From Asaia bogorensis (lineage in GTDB: Bacteria; Pseudomonadota; Alphaproteobacteria; Acetobacterales; Acetobacteraceae), in NCBI RefSeq assembly GCF_900465345.1, contig NZ_UEGO01000010.1:62001-126000 (forward strand): 64,000 nt of DNA, in the 5' to 3' direction. The notes beneath the pieces are model-generated. The model made no database searches. It worked only from the letters and a program-made list of their open reading frames with translations, and was not told the DNA's origin. How positions within the stretch are numbered: the first letter of the stretch is position 1; each line of letters starts with the position of its first letter. Positions 38,148-46,689 of this stretch are shown here, in pieces. The position numbers and the translations under genes are program-made.

Positions 38148-41076
38148 GGGGCGCAGCCACTCGTCCCGTCGTCCGCCGCCTGTCGAGTCGGGTTATGGCC
38201 ATGTGGTTACGGCAAAGGACCGGGCGGACTGGCAGAGGTGGCATGATGCCAAGGCACAGAATGCCTATCGTCGCGGCACAGATGCGTCAAACATGGGCGA
38301 TGCGCCCGCAGCTCTCTACTGGCTGGGACGTGCCGCGCGCATGGCGCGTCATGATCCCAACGTCATCTTCTCCTATGGCATGGCGCTCCTATCGGCCTCA
38401 CGCTGGGAGGAGGCATGTAGACAGTTTTCATGGATCGCCGAGCGTTTTATCATGCGAAAGGCGCTTGTCGGTCAGGCCATAGCCTTGTCGAATCTGGGTC
38501 GTCCCGACGAGGCGGTTTCCGTCTTTGGCAAGATGCTCTCAAGCTGTGCACCCGCAGAGGAAGTGCTGACGTGGACACGGTTCTTTGCTGCAAAATCCGG
38601 CGCGCCTGGTTGGTGTTCGACAAGTAATGAGGGTGTCCTGCGAGGCGAGGCTCAGGGCCTCGTCACGATCAGTCTTGATGGTGACGTGATCGCGTCAGGC
38701 GAGACATTGCCTTTCATCCTGCCCGAGGCATGGAAAAGGGCTTCTACCCTGAGCGTCAGTTGCGCGGAGAGAGATCTTTACGGGGCGCCGATCAACCTTG
38801 CGATGATACGCCAGATGCAGGGTTTCGTTTCTGTCCGGCATCACGCTCTCGAAGGCTGGATCTGGTATCCGGCTGATCCGGACTTCACGCCTCATGTTGT
38901 GGTTGAGGCAGGCGATGCACGTTTCGAAGTGGTCGCCAGCCGGGTTGAGCAGGAAACGCTGCTTGACAAGCCGCTGGCTCGCCCACGCCATTTCTCCCTG
39001 CCGCTCGACGCATTGCCTGAAGACGAGATCCGTCTGTTCGACAGGTACGGACAGTTTCTCACGGGCAGCCCACTCGGCCCGACTGCGATCGCCCTGCTTG
39101 AGGGGGATGAAGGTGCAGGGAGCCATGCCGCCCTTCCGGGGGGCACCATGCCCGCAGCCAAGGCAAACCGGCTTGGTCAGACAAGGAAGGCTGGATGCCT
39201 TGTTGTCATCCCGGCCTATCGTGATCATGCACTGACACGACATTGTATCGAGGCTGTTCTGGCGGACGGGGCCGAGGATGTGGAATGCTTGGTCATTGAC
39301 GACCACTCTCCTGAACCGGCTCTGCGCACCATGCTGGACGCATTTGTCGAACGTGGTGATATCACGCTTATCCGGCACGAGCGGAATCGTGGCTTCACGA
39401 TCAGCGCCAATGCGGGTCTGGCCTGCGCGCAAGGGCGTGATGTTGTCCTGCTCAATAGCGATGCGATCCTCCCTGCAGGCGGTATTGGCCGTCTCCGGGC
39501 CTGGCTGGACCGAGATGAGAATGTCGGCACAGCGACCCCCTTCTCAAATGATGCGAGTATTCTTTCCTACCCGTCGGTTTCCCGGCCCAATCCGGTGCCC
39601 GATTACCGCATGGCCATATCGACAGACCGTATCTTCAGGTCCTTGCCGGGATCCGGGCTCATCGACCTGCCGACGGGTAATGGTTTCTGCATGGCGATAC
39701 GAGGCGACTGTCTTGCGCAGACGGGACTTCTGAACGCCGACGTCTTTGCGCAGGGCTATGGCGAGGAGAATGATTTCTGCTGTCGTGCTTCTGCGCTTGG
39801 CTGGCGTCACGTGGCAGCGACTGACCTGTTTGTAAGGCATGTCGGTACAGTGTCGTTTGGCCGGACGCGTAGCCTGCTGCTGGAGCGTAATCTTCGTCTG
39901 CTCAACCTTCTGCATCCTGGCTATGATGAACGCGTCGGCGCCTTTATTGCCGAAGATCCCTTGCGGCTTGTACGTCGTAATGCCGGTCTTGTTCGCATGA
40001 TTGCACGCCGCAAATCGGCGGCTTCATGTCTGATCATGGTAACCCATGATTCCGGTGGCGGGGTCGAGCGGGTGATTGATCAACGTTGGCGCCAGGCCGA
40101 GGCTGAAAAGGCACAGGTTCTCATCCTGCGCCCCCATGAGAGAGGCTGCCGGATAGAAGATTGTGGCGGTGACACGGTCAACATCGTTTTTGATCTGCCA
40201 CGCGAATGGCTGGACTTCATTTCGGTCCTGCGCCGCATGAAAGCCGGACGCATCGAATGGCATCATCTGCTTGGCCATGCGCCCGTGATGCGTGATCTGG
40301 CAGCAGCACTCGACATGCGTTGGGATATAATCCTGCACGACTATATCTGGTTCTGCCCGCGAATCTGTCTGGTCGGGCCGAATGATCATTATTGCGGCGA
40401 ACCGGCCCTGGCGGGCTGTGAGGCCTGTGTGGCGCAGCAGGGGACGCTTGTAGAAGGCGATTTGACGGTGGCTGAGCTTGTAGCGCAGTCAGACCGGATC
40501 CTGCGCAGTGCCAATCGGGTGATTGCGGGATCCCTGGACTTGCAGCGGCGTTTCAAACGGCATTTTACGGGACTTGAGATAGAATTGCGGCCGCTCGAAT
40601 CCGAGAATTATCCCGCACTGAAAACCATGAGGCCGCCTGACGGATCGAGAAGACGCATATGCATACCAGGCGCAATCGGGCGTGAAAAAGGCTATGACAT
40701 TGTTCTTCAACTTGCGGAGGACGCGGCCCGCCGTAATCTGCCCCTCGATTATGTCATAGCTGGATATACAATTGATGATGATCGCCTGATGGCGACAGGA
40801 CATGTGCAGATAATGGGGGAGTATCGCGAGGAAGAAGCCATAAGCCTTATCGAATCGTGCAATTGCGATATAGGTCTCATTCCCTCCATCTGGCCTGAAA
40901 CCTGGTGCTTTGCCCTGTCAAATTTGTGGAATGCGCGTTTACCTGCGGTAAGTTTCGACTTGGGTGCGCAGTCAGAACGAATACAGAGATCGGGCCGGGG
41001 AACTGTGGTGCCTCTCGGAATGCCCCTGTCTCTACTGAGTAATGTCTTGCTACATTCTTCACATCAAATGATATAG
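38095..41076 (+). CDS. Two-domain glycosyltransferase (GT2 plus GT4-like)
   Basis: A protein of about 990 residues with a TPR-like N-terminus (about 40-130), a beta-rich region, a GT2 (GT-A) domain from about residue 365 (GCLVVIPAYRDH, LVIDDHSPEP, VLLNSDAILPAGG, GYGEENDFCCRA) and a C-terminal GT-B domain (MVTHDSGGGVERV, IPGAIGREKGYDIV). It is most likely to build a surface glycan or glycosylate a protein. The start is uncertain: ATG 38095 has AAGGTG six bases upstream, but GTG 38140 overlapping the SEL1 stop, or ATG 38065, are possible. Confidence 0.85.
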   Translation: MLRQSSSNSSGAWADVAEGRSHSSRRPPPVESGYGHVVTAKDRADWQRWHDAKAQNAYRRGTDASNMGDAPAALYWLGRAARMARHDPNVIFSYGMALLSASRWEEACRQFSWIAERFIMRKALVGQAIALSNLGRPDEAVSVFGKMLSSCAPAEEVLTWTRFFAAKSGAPGWCSTSNEGVLRGEAQGLVTISLDGDVIASGETLPFILPEAWKRASTLSVSCAERDLYGAPINLAMIRQMQGFVSVRHHALEGWIWYPADPDFTPHVVVEAGDARFEVVASRVEQETLLDKPLARPRHFSLPLDALPEDEIRLFDRYGQFLTGSPLGPTAIALLEGDEGAGSHAALPGGTMPAAKANRLGQTRKAGCLVVIPAYRDHALTRHCIEAVLADGAEDVECLVIDDHSPEPALRTMLDAFVERGDITLIRHERNRGFTISANAGLACAQGRDVVLLNSDAILPAGGIGRLRAWLDRDENVGTATPFSNDASILSYPSVSRPNPVPDYRMAISTDRIFRSLPGSGLIDLPTGNGFCMAIRGDCLAQTGLLNADVFAQGYGEENDFCCRASALGWRHVAATDLFVRHVGTVSFGRTRSLLLERNLRLLNLLHPGYDERVGAFIAEDPLRLVRRNAGLVRMIARRKSAASCLIMVTHDSGGGVERVIDQRWRQAEAEKAQVLILRPHERGCRIEDCGGDTVNIVFDLPREWLDFISVLRRMKAGRIEWHHLLGHAPVMRDLAAALDMRWDIILHDYIWFCPRICLVGPNDHYCGEPALAGCEACVAQQGTLVEGDLTVAELVAQSDRILRSANRVIAGSLDLQRRFKRHFTGLEIELRPLESENYPALKTMRPPDGSRRRICIPGAIGREKGYDIVLQLAEDAARRNLPLDYVIAGYTIDDDRLMATGHVQIMGEYREEEAISLIESCNCDIGLIPSIWPETWCFALSNLWNARLPAVSFDLGAQSERIQRSGRGTVVPLGMPLSLLSNVLLHSSHQMI

Positions 41077-41190
41077 CTTTTACTGAGTAGTTTATAGTGA
41101 TATACCTGAATTTATTCCTATGTATCGTTCTTTAGTCACATTGTGCAAAATTTCCGACTGCACATACAAATCGAAGATGGGTTGATATAG

Positions 41191-42117
41191 ATGTCTAATT
41201 CCGCGAGTTCTTCAGGGACGGAGCAGGTTGTTCAGCTCAAGGTTCACGCTTCTCTGATGACTTTTGACGCCGGTCTGTTCTGCGTATTCCTGCCCCCCGA
41301 AAATGCAGTTCAGAGTGTCAATGGCTATCCCGCGGTGACGATCACTCAAGCGCCGAACATGCCGAGCGGCATTGTTACAATCAAGACATTTGAAGATGAT
41401 GGCATCATCAGCAGCAGTCACGGTGCTGGTGCTGGTGCAGCCCTTGTGCGCGTGTCGCGCGGGCCTGCGCAGGTCATGGTAACAACCTACCAGGCGCCTG
41501 ACAGCACATTGCCCGCACCCGGTATTCAGGTAGCGCGACTGTCGGGTGACCCCACCGTAGCAGCGCCCGCGGCTCGGGCCACCCCTGATGCGACGTCCGC
41601 TCCTGTCGCGGCTCCTGGCCCCGATTTCAAACCCGAACTCGCAGCGCATATCCAGCGACGTGGCGATGTACTCGCCCAGATCGGAGACTGGATGGGAGAG
41701 CCGGGGAGCCAGAACTGGATCGAGGGTTTTGGTATTGCCCCGCAGTCGCTCGTTGCGCCTGAAGATATCGAATATCAGGCCGTTCTCGGCAAGGGCTGGC
41801 TTTCTCCCTGGGCAGAAGCCGGCCAGTATTGCGGCTCGCGCGGTATGGCGCTCCCTATCCTTGGCCTTTGTGTCCGTCTGAAGAACGGGGCCGAAGAGAA
41901 GTATGATCTGTCCATTACGGCAACCTTCACCGATGGCACACGTGTTGGTCCTGTCGCGGGGGGCGTAACACTCGAAGCAGAGTCGCTCGCGCCGCTGGAG
42001 GCTTTCCAGTTGCTTGTCGTGCCGCGTGATGGCGCCGCAGGGAAGGCAGGCAAAGAGGAGCCGGCCGCCAAATCAGCTAAAAAACAGGCATCGCGGCGCA
42101 AGGCATCCGACGCCTGA
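41191..42117 (+). CDS. Unrecognised 308-residue protein of the secretion cluster
   Basis: No family was recognised. An N-terminal beta-rich part (about 10-105), a Pro/Ala/Thr linker (about 108-145) and a second compact domain (about 150-270: IGDWMGEPGSQNWIEGFG, DIEYQAVLGKGWLSPW, YCGSRGMALPILGLCVR) are visible, ending in a Lys/Ala-rich tail. There is no signal peptide or membrane helix. It lies between the two glycosyltransferase genes and has an AT-rich leader of its own, and it ends at a strong terminator. A possible small substrate-binding or accessory factor of the cluster. Confidence 0.75.
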   Translation: MSNSASSSGTEQVVQLKVHASLMTFDAGLFCVFLPPENAVQSVNGYPAVTITQAPNMPSGIVTIKTFEDDGIISSSHGAGAGAALVRVSRGPAQVMVTTYQAPDSTLPAPGIQVARLSGDPTVAAPAARATPDATSAPVAAPGPDFKPELAAHIQRRGDVLAQIGDWMGEPGSQNWIEGFGIAPQSLVAPEDIEYQAVLGKGWLSPWAEAGQYCGSRGMALPILGLCVRLKNGAEEKYDLSITATFTDGTRVGPVAGGVTLEAESLAPLEAFQLLVVPRDGAAGKAGKEEPAAKSAKKQASRRKASDA

Positions 42118-42125
42118 TTACAAGC

Positions 42126-42161
42126 GGCTCCGATACCGGGTGGTATCGGAGCCCTTTTTTT
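42126..42161 (+). terminator. Intrinsic terminator after the 308-residue gene
   Basis: Perfect 12-base stem GGCTCCGATACC/GGTATCGGAGCC with a four-base loop, followed by C and seven Ts. A textbook Rho-independent terminator nine bases after the stop codon. Confidence 0.95.
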
Positions 42162-42279
42162 GCCGTGATTTTCAGGCCCATTGCGGTTGGTCGTATCGTT
42201 GAGGCACAGTCGCACCGGCGGCGCCCACCATCAATTTGTCACGGCCTTTGTTCTCTCCCTAGCCAGAGGCTTTTGCGTC

Positions 42280-43503
42280 TTGCGTTTCCTGTTCGTGCAT
42301 CAGAATTTCCCCGGTCAGTTTCTGCATCTGGTCAGGCATCTTCATGAACAGGGTGGTCATGAGATCGTGTTTATTTCCGAGGCCAATGAGGGCTATCTGC
42401 CTGGTGTGAGGCGCGTTCTCTACCGTCAGGAACGTATGGTGTCGCCTCATACCCATCCTTCGCTGCGCGAACTGGAGATGGGGCTAAGTCGTGCAGAAGC
42501 CGTCGCCCGTGCAGCACAGACACTCAAGGGACTTGGTTACACTCCCGACATCATCATCGGGCATCATGGCTGGGGTGAGTTGTTGAACCTGGTCGATGTT
42601 TATCCCTCAACACCTATACTTGGGTATTTCGAGTTCTTTTATCATACAGATAAGAATGATGTAGATTTCGACCCGGAATTCCCACCTCGTCCTGAACTGG
42701 CGCAAAGCGTTCGTGTCAAGAATGCCATCAATCTTCTTGCCCTGAACCTGAACCAGCACGGTCAGACTCCCACGCTTTTTCAGAAAGGCACGTATCCCGA
42801 CTGGGCGCATAGCCGCATCAATCTGTTGCGCGAAGGGGTCAATCTCGATCTCTGTGCACCAGATCAAGCGGTGTTCAAAAGCGATGTGGCGATTGGCGAC
42901 CATGTCATCCGCCCCGGGGACAAGCTCGTGACCTTTGTGGCGCGCAACCTTGAGCCTTATCGCGGGATCCATAGCTTCATGCGGGCGCTCCCGCGTATTC
43001 TCGATGAACGCCCCGACGCACGGATCGTCCTGATCGGTGGCGACGGAACGAGCTATGGTGCGCCGCCTCCTTCAGATGCGGGAAGCTGGCGCGATATCTT
43101 CCTGAAGGAAGTGTCGGGACGTATCGACGCCGATCGGGTGCATTTTCTGGGCAAGGTCGATTACGACACGTTCAGGCTTACGCTGCGCCGCTCTGATGCG
43201 CATGTCTATCTGACCTATCCCTTTGTCGCCTCATGGTCCTTGCGTGAGGCCATGGCAACGGGGTGCGCCATTGTGGGAAGCCAGACAGCGCCGGTGGAAG
43301 AGTTCATCACGGACAGACGGACAGGACTGCTGACCCCGTTTCTCGAACCCGATCGCATTGCGGAGTCTATCCTCGAAATTCTTGAGGACCGAAAGCTGGC
43401 GGCCCGCTTGCGCCGGGCAGCCCGTCGACATGCGGAAGCCGAGCTGTCGCTTCAGGGCTATCTCGAAAACTACGACGCCCTGATCGCCTCCATCGTGGGA
43501 TGA
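42280..43503 (+). CDS. Glycosyltransferase family 4 protein
   Basis: The 407-residue GT-B enzyme starts with FLFVHQNFPGQFLHLVRHL, a typical nucleotide-sugar glycosyltransferase N-terminus, and has the C-terminal donor site (VARNLEPYRGIHSF, VHFLGKVDYDTF, EAMATGCAIVGSQTAPVEEFI). The proposed start is TTG at 42280, after AGAGGC, which places residue 1 right before the conserved strand; the open frame begins at 42181. It follows a terminator and so has its own promoter, but belongs with the secretion cluster by direction and content. Confidence 0.85.
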   Translation: MRFLFVHQNFPGQFLHLVRHLHEQGGHEIVFISEANEGYLPGVRRVLYRQERMVSPHTHPSLRELEMGLSRAEAVARAAQTLKGLGYTPDIIIGHHGWGELLNLVDVYPSTPILGYFEFFYHTDKNDVDFDPEFPPRPELAQSVRVKNAINLLALNLNQHGQTPTLFQKGTYPDWAHSRINLLREGVNLDLCAPDQAVFKSDVAIGDHVIRPGDKLVTFVARNLEPYRGIHSFMRALPRILDERPDARIVLIGGDGTSYGAPPPSDAGSWRDIFLKEVSGRIDADRVHFLGKVDYDTFRLTLRRSDAHVYLTYPFVASWSLREAMATGCAIVGSQTAPVEEFITDRRTGLLTPFLEPDRIAESILEILEDRKLAARLRRAARRHAEAELSLQGYLENYDALIASIVG

Positions 43504-43568
43504 AAAGGCAATAAGGGCGTGCATAGTGCAGGCTGATCGAGGCCCCTGCAATGCAGGGGCGAGAAGGA

Positions 43569-45104
43569 TCAGAAGATTTCGATGTGCGACTTGAAGCCGA
43601 GCGTTGCTGCATCCTTCAGGCCCTGCTGGGCACCCGGGCGGATGAAGTACTGGAAATCAGGAGCGAAGGTGATGCCGCGCCAGACGCGGATCTGATACAT
43701 CGCTTCGATGACCATCCCGTTGGTCTGCGGGAAGAACGAGCCGTTAAGCAGGGTTTGATAACCCAGGCTTTGCTGAATTTCCTGAGCGGTTTTGACCTTC
43801 TTGGAGACCTGGATGTAGCTGAAGTTCACACCCCAGGCGTCCAGCGGACGGGACTTCCAGAAACCACGATCGAGCACGCCGATCGAGTATTGACGTTCAC
43901 GCGTCTGGGTCACAGGCGAGTTGTTGTAGAACACGCCAAGCAGGGTGATACCAGCATCGGGACCATTGCCCTTGTGGCGCATGATCATCTGATCGGCCAG
44001 GGCATAGGCAGACCATGAGTTGTTGTGAACCTTGCGGGCCTGGCCCGTTACAGCCCAGTAATTGTCGTTGATATCATACAGCACGTCCGGATGGGGTGCC
44101 GTATCGACAATGCCACCAAGCTTGTAGTGACCCGGCAGCTTGTCCTTGCCGAAGATCGGCTCCCAGCCGAACTCGACCGGTGCGGCCTCGCCGTTGATAT
44201 CCGCGCCGTTCCACTTGAAGCCCGTGCGCATCTGCTGCACGCCGTAAATGCCCATCGTGTTGAAGTACACACCGGCCTGAAGGTAGGTGTACTGCGACGG
44301 ACGGACACGGATACGCGCTGCCCAGTTCGAATCCGGGTAGGACGAATGGCTGGTATTGTCAGAAGAAGCCTTCGGGTTACCGCAGAAGGCATTGTTCATG
44401 AAGTTGCAGTACAGCGGGTTCGACGAGAAGTCGGTCAGCAGCGGAATACGACCGGCGGCAATGTCGAGGTGACCATTGAACAGCGTTTCTTCACCGTAGA
44501 TATAGACAAGGTGAACGACCACGTTACCGCCACCGCCGTAGATTTCCTGGCTGGGGTTCAGGTTGTCACCAAACATGCGGCTGGCAGGAATACCGTAACG
44601 TCCTACGAACACGGCGTGGGTCGAGAAGCCGCGAATACCGGCAAGCTTTTCCCAGTCGATATCGTTCTCAAAGCCATACTGACCGGCATTGCTGCTGCCC
44701 TGTCTCAGGCCCAGTCCTTTGGTCGGGCTCGTGATGGCACCTGCGAATTCGTTGGTCGTATCCAGAAGGATCGCGACGCCATGCTGGCGCAGCCAGGTGT
44801 TCCATCCCCATGGATCGTCAAAGATGGCTTCCGGATGGGGCAGGGGCGGGACGGATGAATTCTGGAAATTGACCGTGCCGATCGGGCTAGAGACACGCAC
44901 CGAAGGTGCAAGGCCTGTGCCGTTGGGCGCACCCCCAGCCAGAGGCGACTGCGCCTGGGCCGACGGCATGGCAGCAAGGGTAGCGAGAGCTGTGGTGACG
45001 ACACCCAGCGCCTTGGGGGAGATACGGGGAAGAGACATGAGGGCAATCCGCCAGTCGGATGAAAAACGCGAGGTTCCGTGACTTTCCGGGATGAGGTATT
45101 TCAT
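43569..45104 (-). CDS. OprB-family carbohydrate-selective porin
   Basis: The mature protein of about 460 residues forms a 16-stranded outer-membrane barrel for sugar uptake. The signal peptide begins at residue 23 (MSLPRISPKALGVVTTALAT, cleavage after AQA), so the start may be 45038 rather than 45104; neither has a clear ribosome-binding site. OprB-like features include WLRQHGVAILLD, the LAGGAPNGTG linker, an IAAGRIPLLTDFSSNPLYCNFMN-type loop, and a C-terminal strand ending in F. Porins of this type are common in sugar-oxidising acetic acid bacteria. Confidence 0.88.
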   Translation of the reverse strand: MKYLIPESHGTSRFSSDWRIALMSLPRISPKALGVVTTALATLAAMPSAQAQSPLAGGAPNGTGLAPSVRVSSPIGTVNFQNSSVPPLPHPEAIFDDPWGWNTWLRQHGVAILLDTTNEFAGAITSPTKGLGLRQGSSNAGQYGFENDIDWEKLAGIRGFSTHAVFVGRYGIPASRMFGDNLNPSQEIYGGGGNVVVHLVYIYGEETLFNGHLDIAAGRIPLLTDFSSNPLYCNFMNNAFCGNPKASSDNTSHSSYPDSNWAARIRVRPSQYTYLQAGVYFNTMGIYGVQQMRTGFKWNGADINGEAAPVEFGWEPIFGKDKLPGHYKLGGIVDTAPHPDVLYDINDNYWAVTGQARKVHNNSWSAYALADQMIMRHKGNGPDAGITLLGVFYNNSPVTQTRERQYSIGVLDRGFWKSRPLDAWGVNFSYIQVSKKVKTAQEIQQSLGYQTLLNGSFFPQTNGMVIEAMYQIRVWRGITFAPDFQYFIRPGAQQGLKDAATLGFKSHIEIF

Positions 45105-45193
45105 TCCTTATCCCAACATGACCCTTTTATTACATCTAATTTAGATTTGGCAATGGGGCAGAAAGCTGAATTGGGCTCACAGCGCTGTGATAT

Positions 45194-45225
45194 AAAAAAC
45201 CGGAAAGACGCTGTGTCTTTCCGGT
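45194..45225 (-). terminator. Intrinsic terminator of ppa
   Basis: ACCGGAAAGAC and GTCTTTCCGGT pair perfectly around a five-base loop; on the minus strand the stem is followed by six Ts. It lies about 25 bases after the ppa stop. Confidence 0.92.
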
Positions 45226-45250
45226 CACTGTTTATTACAGCGTAGTGGTG

Positions 45251-45772
45251 TTACTTGGCGGCTTCAAGAGCAGCAATAATCGCTTTCTTGGCCTCTTCTG
45301 GTCCTGCCCAGCCCGAGACTTTGACCCACTTGTTAGGCTCGAGATCCTTGTAACGCTCGAAGAAGTGGCCGATTGCCTTCAGAGTGATTTCAGGCAGATC
45401 GTCAATCGTTTTTACATCGGTATACTGCGTGTGGATCTTGTCGTGAGGCACGCAGATGATCTTTTCATCCTGTCCGCTCTCATCTTCCATCTTCAGCATG
45501 CCAATGGGGCGCGCACGAATGACCGCACCCGGAACGATCGGCCCCGGTGCCAGAACCAGTGCATCGGCCGGGTCGCCATCAGCAGCCAGCGTATTCGGAA
45601 TGAAACCATACGCGGCCGGATAGTACATCGGGGTGAAAAGGAAGCGATCGACGAAAACGGCGCCGCTTTCCTTGTCCACTTCATATTTGACCGAAGAGCC
45701 CTGCGGGATCTCGATCACGACATTGATGTCATCGGGAACGGATTTGCCGGGGGAGATCTTGCTGACGTCCAT
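45251..45772 (-). CDS. ppa: Inorganic pyrophosphatase (family I)
   Basis: The 173-residue soluble enzyme hydrolyses pyrophosphate. The family signature DGDPADALV, with its catalytic aspartates, and the YEVDKESGA and PMYYPAAYGFIPNT segments are intact. ATG 45772 is preferred to the adjacent GTG. A clear terminator follows. Confidence 0.97.
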   Translation of the reverse strand: MDVSKISPGKSVPDDINVVIEIPQGSSVKYEVDKESGAVFVDRFLFTPMYYPAAYGFIPNTLAADGDPADALVLAPGPIVPGAVIRARPIGMLKMEDESGQDEKIICVPHDKIHTQYTDVKTIDDLPEITLKAIGHFFERYKDLEPNKWVKVSGWAGPEEAKKAIIAALEAAK

Positions 45773-45925
45773 CACTACATGTCCTGGTGGGGGTGAATTG
45801 ATCGCCTCATCTTAACCCCTCGTTTCCTCCCTGCACAGATGCCGTAACGTTATGTACCGTCCATGTTGTTCTATTGGTCACGGTTCTGATCAGATGTGAT
45901 CGGCATCATACGGTTTGCCCGTGAT

Positions 45926-46255
45926 TCACCGATCAACATGACCCAGATCACGCTCCGGGGCGATCACGTCGCGAACGCGCTGCTTGATGTCCTTGGGGCC
46001 GGGGAAACCCCCGTCGCGCTTGCGCTCCCAGATCAGATGATCACCCGCCATGATACTGAAGTGACCCCCGGTATCGGGAATGAGGGCGACTTCTGCCAAC
46101 TCAGTGCCGAAGGTCTGCAGCAATTCCTGGGCGATCCAGGCGGAGCGCAACATCCAGTTGCATTGGGTGCAGTAGCGTATCGCGATACGTATCCTGGCCG
46201 AGGGGAGGGAAGAGGGGAGCGGCATGGGGCTTTGTGCTGTCGTGTTGTCTGGCAT
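45926..46255 (-). CDS. SelW/Rdx-family thioredoxin-like protein
   Basis: The 109-residue protein matches the SelT/SelW/SelH (Rdx) family: IRYCTQCNWMLRSAWIAQELLQTFG at about 25-49 with the redox CxxC motif, and the GGFPGPKDIKQRVRD segment near the C-terminus. The selenocysteine site of animal SelW is a normal cysteine here. Redox function is likely but its partner is unknown. No ribosome-binding site is clear; ATG 46225 (residue 11) is an alternative start. Confidence 0.85.
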   Translation of the reverse strand: MPDNTTAQSPMPLPSSLPSARIRIAIRYCTQCNWMLRSAWIAQELLQTFGTELAEVALIPDTGGHFSIMAGDHLIWERKRDGGFPGPKDIKQRVRDVIAPERDLGHVDR

Positions 46256-46532
46256 CGGTATCGGTATCGTCCCTGTGATGACCGTCAGATCAGGTCGTCT
46301 TCTGATGTGTGGGCAGATTTAGGGATGGGGCAGGGGGCAAACCAGTCATATCATGGTGCTCGTGCAATACCCTTGTCCTGAAGCACCACGATCGAGCGAG
46401 GCTAAGGAGAGGCCTGTGACGCGGCGGCAAACCTCTCACAGGCAATGACAGACAAAATGACGAACAGACCTATTTCTTTGTCATGTCGTCTTGCAAATGG
46501 GGCCGAATTGCGCGATTTCCTGCACAACCTGT

Positions 46533-46606
46533 GCGCCTGTAGCTCAATTGGTTAGAGCAGGCCGCTCATAACGGCTTGGTTGCGGGTTCGAGTCCTGCCG
46601 GGCGCA
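46533..46606 (+). tRNA. tRNA-Ile2 (CAT, lysidine type)
   Basis: A 74-base cloverleaf with acceptor arms GCGCCTG/CGGGCGC, anticodon stem-loop GGCCG-CTCATAA-CGGCT and T-loop GTTCGAG. The anticodon is CAT. The sequence around the anticodon arm (AGAGCAGGC and GCTTGGT) resembles tRNA-Ile2 rather than elongator Met, so the wobble C should be lysidine-modified to read AUA. The CCA end is not encoded. Confidence 0.85.
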
Positions 46607-46689
46607 GGGGTTTTTACGCTCCTATGCGGAGCGCACTCGAGCCGCGTTCTCGTCCTATTCCGTCCGACCATTCCATCAGGAGATCCGTC

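Noticed and set aside
46400-46460. Loose inverted repeat GCCTGTGA/TCACAGGC before tRNA-Ile2
   Set aside because: The 16-base loop makes it a weak structure with no clear role.
46533-46606. Elongator tRNA-Met
   Set aside because: The anticodon is CAT, but the anticodon-stem and variable-arm sequence resemble tRNA-Ile2.
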